This document shows, piece after piece, positions 1 to 6,053 of a stretch of DNA of 6,053 bases. This DNA comes from Sphingomonadales bacterium (GTDB lineage Bacteria; Pseudomonadota; Alphaproteobacteria; Sphingomonadales; Sphingomonadaceae): contig JAFLDC010000181.1 of NCBI GenBank assembly GCA_017302775.1, forward strand, positions 1 to 6,053. The letters run 5' to 3'. The translations under genes were made by a program, and so were the position numbers. Within the stretch, counting starts at the first letter, position 1; every line of letters starts with the position of its first letter. The notes under the pieces were generated by a model. The model saw nothing but the letters and a program-made list of their open reading frames with translations. It did not search any database and had not been told where the DNA came from.

Positions 1-405
1 CCCTCGCTGCGTCGCGATCAGGCCGTGCCGGGGCGGTCCATGTCAATCCTGGTGATCGACAATGATAGTCGCATCGTAGAGGCAACCAGCGCGCTGCTCA
101 GCGGGATGGGCCATATCGCTCTTGGCGCAATGACAGGGCGTGATGCCCTGGCCTTGTGTGACCAGGCGGATGCAGTGCTGGCGGATTACCAACTGGATCA
201 CGGTGAGGACGGGTTGACCGTGATCGGGGCATTGTGGGCGCGGCGGCCGGACCTGCCAGTAAGGCTTGTCACGGCAGAATCCGGCGAAGCAATGGTGGAT
301 CGGGCGCGCAGGATGGGTGTGACCATTTTGGCCAAACCGGTCGACCCCGATCGTATCGCGCAGTTCCTGTTTGACGCCTCAGTGCTTCAGATCAAGCCCG
401 AGTGA
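1..405 (+). CDS. C-terminal receiver domain of a probable hybrid sensor histidine kinase (CrbS/MxtR type), 5' end outside window
   Basis: Only the last 134 codons are present; the frame is open to base 1. They form one response-regulator receiver domain. The acidic pair lies in VIDND (residues 20 and 22 of the visible part), the phosphoacceptor Asp62 in LADYQLD, the switch Thr91 in VTAES, and the conserved Lys112 in AKPV. The domain probably takes phosphate from an upstream kinase domain as part of a phosphorelay. GTG at 25 and ATG at 40 could start a free-standing receiver, but neither has a clear ribosome binding site and the reading frame continues upstream, so a partial larger gene is preferred. 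The next gene is a CrbR-like regulator followed by acs. In other proteobacteria the partner is a hybrid kinase with an SLC5 transporter-like N-terminus and a C-terminal receiver of this kind. Those N-terminal domains cannot be seen here, so the kinase identity is inferred from context. The last 27 bases overlap the 3' end of the opposite-strand regulator gene. Confidence 0.8.
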   Translation, partial: PSLRRDQAVPGRSMSILVIDNDSRIVEATSALLSGMGHIALGAMTGRDALALCDQADAVLADYQLDHGEDGLTVIGALWARRPDLPVRLVTAESGEAMVDRARRMGVTILAKPVDPDRIAQFLFDASVLQIKPE

Positions 406-1008
406 TCGCGCGACCAGCGCTGCCTGGGTGCGGTTGCGTACGTCCAGTTTGCGCATGATCGCGGTCATGTGCGCTTTCACGGTCGCCTCGCTCATGCCCA
501 GCGAATGCGCGATCTGCTTGTTCAGCTGCCCTTCCAGTACGGCAAGCAGCACCCGCAGCTGGGTTGGCGTCAGCCCGGCAACGGTCTGGCGTACCGCCTC
601 TTCCGGCTGGGCTGGCGGTGTGGGCGCAAGGGGGGCGGCGGCGTTGAGCGCAAGGGCGATCGCCGCCTCGATCGCGCCAAGATCTGCGTCCTTGCGCAGA
701 AATCCGATCGCACCAAAGGCGCGGGCCTCTTGGGCGGCGCTTTCCCCTTCGGCGCTGGAGACCACCAGGATCGGCACTTCGGGCCGTTCGGCATGCAGCA
801 GGGCAATCCCGGAATAGCCCACCGCTCCCGGCATTTTCAGATCAAGCAGGATCAGCCGCAGGTCGGTGGCCTCGCTCGCCGCACGGGCGGCAGCGGCCAA
901 GGTTCCGGCTTCGCTGAGCCGGGCTTCCGGTGCGACCCGTTGCACCGCAAGGGTCAGGGCCTGCCGGAACAGCGGATGATCGTCGGCGATCAGGACCGTG
1001 CCGCTCAT
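379..1008 (-). CDS. crbR: LuxR/NarL-family response regulator, CrbR/ErdR type
   Basis: A 209-residue two-component response regulator, a normal length for NarL/FixJ proteins. The receiver spans about residues 3-121, with acidic residues Asp9 and Asp10, phosphoacceptor Asp56 in LLDLKMPG, switch Ser84/85 and Lys106. The stretch MPGAVGYSG after the phosphorylation site resembles the MPGAxGxSG pattern I associate with CrbR/ErdR regulators. A Pro/Ala linker (about 123-138) leads to a LuxR-type helix-turn-helix at about 145-205, with NKQIAHSLGMSEATVKAHM as its core. ATG at 1008 is chosen because the receiver begins immediately after it and an AAGGG sequence lies 9 bases upstream; the frame stays open further upstream only as a shadow of acs. 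It lies 19 bases after the acs stop on the same strand, so co-transcription is likely. Family members activate acs and other genes for acetate or ethanol use. The domain call is firm; the name depends on the acs linkage and remembered family features. Confidence 0.85.
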   Translation of the reverse strand: MSGTVLIADDHPLFRQALTLAVQRVAPEARLSEAGTLAAAARAASEATDLRLILLDLKMPGAVGYSGIALLHAERPEVPILVVSSAEGESAAQEARAFGAIGFLRKDADLGAIEAAIALALNAAAPLAPTPPAQPEEAVRQTVAGLTPTQLRVLLAVLEGQLNKQIAHSLGMSEATVKAHMTAIMRKLDVRNRTQAALVARSLGLDLKH

Positions 1009-1027
1009 CGCCCCGATCCCTTTCCGG

Positions 1028-2968
<1,941 letters not shown>

Positions 2969-2977
2969 TGCCGAAAT

Positions 2978-2983
2978 CTCCTC
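2978..2983 (-). promoter_or_regulatory. Ribosome binding site that decides the acs start
   Basis: On the minus strand these bases read GAGGAG and lie 9 bases before GTG at 2968. The in-frame GTG at 3001 is preceded by a C/G-rich stretch without a good Shine-Dalgarno match, and a CCC/GGG inverted repeat (3003-3010) sits next to it. This favours the shorter acs protein. Confidence 0.65.
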
Positions 2984-3018
2984 TGCCAAACCGATTCTCA
3001 CCCCCGTGGGGCGTTGTG

Positions 3019-3024
3019 ATCATA
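3019..3024 (-). promoter_or_regulatory. Candidate -10 box of the acs-crbR promoter
   Basis: The minus strand reads TATGAT, five of six matches to TATAAT. A transcript starting about seven bases downstream (near 3012) would have a leader of roughly 44 bases before GTG 2968. No recognisable -35 hexamer lies 16-18 bases upstream. The tandem near-repeat would then occupy about -43 to -70, a usual position for a NarL/FixJ-type activator. The start point is inferred and no experimental mapping is available. Confidence 0.35.
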
Positions 3025-3054
3025 CCTACCCAATCCGGCGCCGCGATGCGAGCA

Positions 3055-3082
3055 TAGACAAAAGTCGTAGACCTAAGACCTA
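3055..3082. promoter_or_regulatory. Tandem near-repeat, candidate activator (CrbR) binding sites
   Basis: Two 15-base units, TAGACAAAAGTCGTA at 3055-3069 and TAGACCTAAGACCTA at 3068-3082, match at 11 of 15 positions (TAGACnnAAGnCnTA) with a 13-base period and a shared TA. The first contains the inverted repeat GAC-AAAA-GTC (3057-3066). The second contains a perfect 7-base direct repeat AGACCTA/AGACCTA (3069-3082). The patch is visibly richer in A/T than its surroundings and lies between two divergent genes of one putative pathway. Binding by the neighbouring response regulator is an inference from position and symmetry. Confidence 0.45.
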
Positions 3083-3164
3083 GATCGCTCTGCTGTCCCA
3101 CGCCGATAACCGGCAATCCTCAACCATCCCGAGAATCGACATCGGGGCGCATTGGAGAGGGGAC

Positions 3165-4592
3165 ATGAATTTTAGAGCAAAGGCGCTCATGAGCGGGCTG
3201 TTTGCCGCCAGCGCTTTGATCGCGCCGCACCAGGCCTGGGCTAAACCTGTTTCGGTCGAGCAGCGGCTCGACAAGCTGGAAGCAGAAGTTCAGGGCCTGC
3301 GCGGCGATCTGGCCAATACCAGGGCGGAGAACGAGGCGCTCAAGCAGCGGGCGGCAGAAGCCGAGGCCCGCGCTGCAGCGGCCGAGGGGCAGGCTGCCGA
3401 AGCAACGAAGCGGGTCGCCGTGCTGGAAGCCAAACCCGCCGCGCCGCCGCCGCCTGCCCAGGCCGACGGTTTCAAGTCCGGCACGACCACGATCAAGCTG
3501 GGCGGCTATATCAAGCTGATCGGGTCCAGCACCCATTACAGCGACGGCGAAGTCGCTTCCAACTCGCTGGGGCGTGATTTCTACCTGCCGCAGACGATCC
3601 CCACCGGGGGCCAGCCTTCGGTTCAGGATACCGACTTTTCCGCCAAGCAATCGCGGTTCTGGCTCACTATGGATACCAGCGTCGCCGGGCACGCGGTCAA
3701 GGGCTATCTCGAGTTCGATTTCCAGACCGCGCCGGGCACTCAGGGATCGCAGCGCACCACCAATGGCTATAATCCGGCGCTGCGCCGGGCCTATATGCAG
3801 GTCGATCGCTGGACCTTCGGCCAGGATTGGAGCACGTTCCAGTACACCGGCGCACTGCCGGAAAGCACTGACTATGTCGGCGGCGCCGAAGGTACCGTAT
3901 TCGTGCGGCAGCCGCTGATCCGCTATTCCGCTCCGATCGGCAAGGGCACCACATTGCACTTCGGGGTTGAAAATCCCGAAGCGGGTACCGCCAATCTCGG
4001 CTCGCCCGCGCTGATCGAGAATGGCGACGATCGTCTGCCTGATTTCACGGTGCGACTGGCACATACCGGCAAATCGGGAGAGCTCTCAGTGGCCGGACTG
4101 GCGCGCCAGATCCGCGTCGAGAATGCCGGAATCAGTGCCCAGACCGGCGGCTTCGGCGTCTCGGTGGGCGGCAAGCTGTTCCTGAATCAGGCCAAGACCG
4201 GCGATGCCCGGATCATGGTGACCTATGGCCGTAACATCGGCCGTTATGTCGGCCTGAATTTTGCACCCGATGCGGTGTTCGTTCCCGCCTCCAATCGCCT
4301 CGAAAACGTCAATGTTTTTGCCGTGATCGGCGCGGTGCGCGTGCCGGTTGCCAGCGGGGTGCGGATCAACCTGATGGGCAGCTACCAGAGCGTTGACTAT
4401 TCGGATGCGCTGGCCCCGGCCACCATCGCCACCTTCAACAAGAAGGCATGGAGCGGCGCCGCCAACCTGTTCTACACCCCGATCAAGAACATCGACCTGG
4501 GGGTCGAGTACCGGCATGGGGAACGCGAACTGGTGAACGGCGCCGACGGATCGACCGATCGCATCGACGTAGTCGCCAAGTACAGCTTCTGA
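3165..4592 (+). CDS. DcaP-like outer-membrane porin with N-terminal coiled coil
   Basis: A 475-residue outer-membrane protein. Residues 1-26 are a signal peptide ending in AWA, with probable cleavage before Lys27. Residues about 31-90 form a charged, Ala/Glu/Arg-rich heptad-like segment (QRLDKLEAEVQGLRGDL onward), expected to be a periplasmic coiled coil that helps trimer formation. A Pro-rich hinge APPPPA (about 92-98) follows. From about 104 the sequence is a beta-barrel with alternating strands, opening with SGTTTIKLGGYIKL and ending KYSF with the terminal Phe typical of barrel proteins. The layout and motifs such as QSRFWL and GQDWSTFQ match the DcaP-like porin family, whose Acinetobacter namesake takes up dicarboxylates. 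ATG 3165 has a strong GGAGAGGGG site two bases upstream of its end spacing. The substrate here is unknown; organic acid uptake is inferred from the adjacent transporter gene, 21 bases downstream, and from divergent acs. Confidence 0.9.
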   Translation: MNFRAKALMSGLFAASALIAPHQAWAKPVSVEQRLDKLEAEVQGLRGDLANTRAENEALKQRAAEAEARAAAAEGQAAEATKRVAVLEAKPAAPPPPAQADGFKSGTTTIKLGGYIKLIGSSTHYSDGEVASNSLGRDFYLPQTIPTGGQPSVQDTDFSAKQSRFWLTMDTSVAGHAVKGYLEFDFQTAPGTQGSQRTTNGYNPALRRAYMQVDRWTFGQDWSTFQYTGALPESTDYVGGAEGTVFVRQPLIRYSAPIGKGTTLHFGVENPEAGTANLGSPALIENGDDRLPDFTVRLAHTGKSGELSVAGLARQIRVENAGISAQTGGFGVSVGGKLFLNQAKTGDARIMVTYGRNIGRYVGLNFAPDAVFVPASNRLENVNVFAVIGAVRVPVASGVRINLMGSYQSVDYSDALAPATIATFNKKAWSGAANLFYTPIKNIDLGVEYRHGERELVNGADGSTDRIDVVAKYSF

Positions 4593-4613
4593 GAAACATA
4601 ACGGAGAGGGAAG

Positions 4614-6053
4614 ATGCAATTCCACGAAACAGCGGCAGATGTCGCCGCTTTACCCAAGCATCACAAGCCGACCCAGGATGAGAAACTGGTGATCACCGCC
4701 AGCTCGCTGGGCACGGTGTTCGAATGGTACGATTTCTATCTCTACGGCCTGCTGGCCACCTTCATCTCGAAGGTGTTCTTCGCCGGGGTCAATGAAACCA
4801 CCGGGTTCATTCTGGCGCTCGGGGCCTTCGCCGCCGGCTTTGCGGTGCGTCCCTTCGGCGCCATCGTGTTTGGCCGGATCGGCGACATGGTCGGCCGCAA
4901 GAACACCTTCCTGGTGACCATGGGGATCATGGGCCTGTCCACCTTTGTGGTCGGCCTGTTGCCGGGTTATGAAACGCTGGGCGTTGCCTCACCGATCATC
5001 CTGGTGCTGTTGCGGATCCTTCAGGGTCTCGCGCTCGGCGGGGAATACGGCGGTGCGGCGACTTACGTGGCCGAGCATGCCCCCAACAACAAGCGCGGGC
5101 TTTACACCAGCTTCATTCAGATCACGGCCACCTTTGGCCTGTTCGCGGCGCTGCTGGTGGTGCTCGGCTTCCGTACCTGGATGGGCGAAGAAGCCTTCGC
5201 GGCCTGGGGCTGGCGCGTGCCGTTCCTGATCTCGATCGTGCTGCTGGCGGTTTCGATGTGGATCCGCCTGCAACTGAACGAAAGCCCCGTCTATCAGAAG
5301 ATGAAGGATGAAGGGACAACCTCCAAGGCCCCGCTGACCGAAGCTTTCGGCAAGTGGAGCAACCTGAAGTACGTGCTGATCTGCCTGTTTGGTGCCGGCA
5401 TGGGGCAGGCCGTGGTGTGGTACGGTGGCCAGTTTTACGCTCAGTTCTTCCTGGAAAAGACCATGAAGGTCGATGGCGCGACAACCAACATCCTGGTTGC
5501 CACCGCGCTGTTGCTGGGCACCCCGTTCTTTGTGTTCTGGGGCTGGCTGTCAGACAAGATCGGGCGCAAGTTCATCATCCTGGGCGGCTGCGCACTGGCG
5601 GTGCTGACATACTTCCCCGCGTTCCACCAACTGGCGCTGGCCACTAACCCGGCGCTTAACGCCGCAACCGAAAGCAGCCCCGTTACGGTGACGGCGGCAC
5701 CCGGTGAATGCTCGTTCCAGTTCGACCCGGTAGGCAAGAACAAGTTCGACAGCACCAGCTGCGACATCGCCAAGGCGTACTTTGCCCGCAACGGCCTCAA
5801 CTACGTCAACGCCGAAGCGCCAGCCGGGACCGTGGCAACGGTCAAGGTGGGTAAAAAGGTGATCGAAGTGCCTAACCCGGCTGCCGTCACCGGCAAGGAC
5901 CGCGACGATGCGATCAAGAAGTTCGGCGGAGCGATGACCACGGCGCTGAAGGATGCGGGCTATCCGATCAAGGAAAACCCGGCTGCTGCCAAGGATCCGA
6001 AGGCCGCCAAGCTGGTGTTCTATGCCGACAAGGCGCAGATCAACAAGCCCAAG
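4614..6053 (+). CDS. MHS-family major facilitator transporter (metabolite:H+ symporter), 3' end outside window
   Basis: The frame runs 480 codons from ATG 4614 to the window end without a stop. A GGAG core at 4603-4606, seven bases before ATG, supports the start. It is an inner-membrane transporter. TM1 contains the SLGTVFEWYDFYLYG signature of MHS symporters. The loop between TM2 and TM3 holds GRIGDMVGRK (88-97), and TM4-5 hold GLALGGEYGGA (138-148) and a following NNKRG. The loop after TM8 repeats the facilitator motif as GWLSDKIGRK (310-319). Nine membrane segments are visible up to about residue 341. After TM9 comes a hydrophilic stretch of at least 135 residues (from about 345), much longer than a normal TM9-TM10 loop, with two cysteines (366 and 383); topology places it in the periplasm. 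TM10-12 should lie beyond the window. MHS relatives carry citrate, alpha-ketoglutarate, shikimate or short acids with protons. The substrate here is unknown; a carboxylate is inferred from the porin and acs neighbours. It is probably co-transcribed with the porin (21-base gap). Confidence 0.9.
   Translation, partial: MQFHETAADVAALPKHHKPTQDEKLVITASSLGTVFEWYDFYLYGLLATFISKVFFAGVNETTGFILALGAFAAGFAVRPFGAIVFGRIGDMVGRKNTFLVTMGIMGLSTFVVGLLPGYETLGVASPIILVLLRILQGLALGGEYGGAATYVAEHAPNNKRGLYTSFIQITATFGLFAALLVVLGFRTWMGEEAFAAWGWRVPFLISIVLLAVSMWIRLQLNESPVYQKMKDEGTTSKAPLTEAFGKWSNLKYVLICLFGAGMGQAVVWYGGQFYAQFFLEKTMKVDGATTNILVATALLLGTPFFVFWGWLSDKIGRKFIILGGCALAVLTYFPAFHQLALATNPALNAATESSPVTVTAAPGECSFQFDPVGKNKFDSTSCDIAKAYFARNGLNYVNAEAPAGTVATVKVGKKVIEVPNPAAVTGKDRDDAIKKFGGAMTTALKDAGYPIKENPAAAKDPKAAKLVFYADKAQINKPK

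Larger units (their letters stand above)
2969..3164. promoter_or_regulatory. Divergent control region between acs and the porin gene
   Basis: This 196-base gap is the only sizeable non-coding stretch in the window and must hold the promoters for both acs-crbR (leftward) and porin-transporter (rightward). Visible inside are the acs ribosome binding site, a candidate acs -10 box at 3019-3024, an 8-base palindrome CGGCGCCG at 3036-3043, the tandem near-repeat at 3055-3082, a weak rightward -10-like GATAAC at 3105-3110, and the porin ribosome binding site GGAGAGGGG at 3154-3162. No convincing -35 box was found for either direction, which fits activator-dependent promoters. No small ORF with support was seen. 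Confidence 0.6.

Noticed and set aside
3003..3010. CCC-CG/TG-GGG inverted repeat as a possible terminator or leader hairpin
   Set aside because: The stem is only three or four base pairs with a tiny loop and no T-run, so it is too weak to call a terminator or riboswitch.
3015..3024. TGTGATCATA as a possible Crp-type half-site upstream of acs
   Set aside because: Only the left TGTGA half is present and no TCACA partner follows at the right spacing; the bases are better explained by the candidate -10 box.
3120..4064. A 314-codon open frame on the minus strand, antisense to the porin
   Set aside because: The porin on the plus strand has a signal peptide, strong ribosome binding site and family motifs. 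The antisense product shows low-complexity Arg/Gly-rich composition and no domain.

Overview
The window looks like a piece of an alphaproteobacterial chromosome, most likely from a sphingomonad (Novosphingobium, Sphingomonas or a relative). This rests on high GC with strongly GC-biased third codon positions, the style of the proteins, and a DcaP-type porin beside an MHS-family transporter. The genus is an inference. No tRNA, rRNA, mobile element, CRISPR array or sign of recent transfer was seen, and the window is almost fully coding.

Layout, left to right. (1) Bases 1-405 (+) hold the C-terminal receiver domain of a protein that begins outside the window, probably a hybrid sensor kinase of the CrbS/MxtR type. 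(2) Bases 379-1008 (-) hold a NarL/LuxR-type response regulator of the CrbR/ErdR type. It meets the first gene tail to tail with a 27-base overlap. (3) Bases 1028-2968 (-) hold a complete acetyl-CoA synthetase (acs). It lies 19 bases upstream of the regulator on the same strand, so the two probably form an acs-crbR operon. (4) Bases 2969-3164 are a divergent control region with a tandem near-repeat of about 15 bp, a good candidate for the regulator's own binding site. (5) Bases 3165-4592 (+) hold a DcaP-like outer-membrane porin with a signal peptide and an N-terminal coiled coil. (6) Bases 4614-6053 (+) hold an MHS-type major facilitator transporter, cut by the window end, with a long hydrophilic insert after TM9.

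Together the genes read as an acetate or short-carboxylate use module. The porin would admit the substrate through the outer membrane, the MHS symporter would carry it through the inner membrane, and Acs would activate it to acetyl-CoA. The sensor/regulator pair would set expression. CrbS/CrbR (MxtR/ErdR) control of acs is established in Vibrio and Pseudomonas. Its operation here, and the substrate of the porin and transporter, are inferred from gene order.
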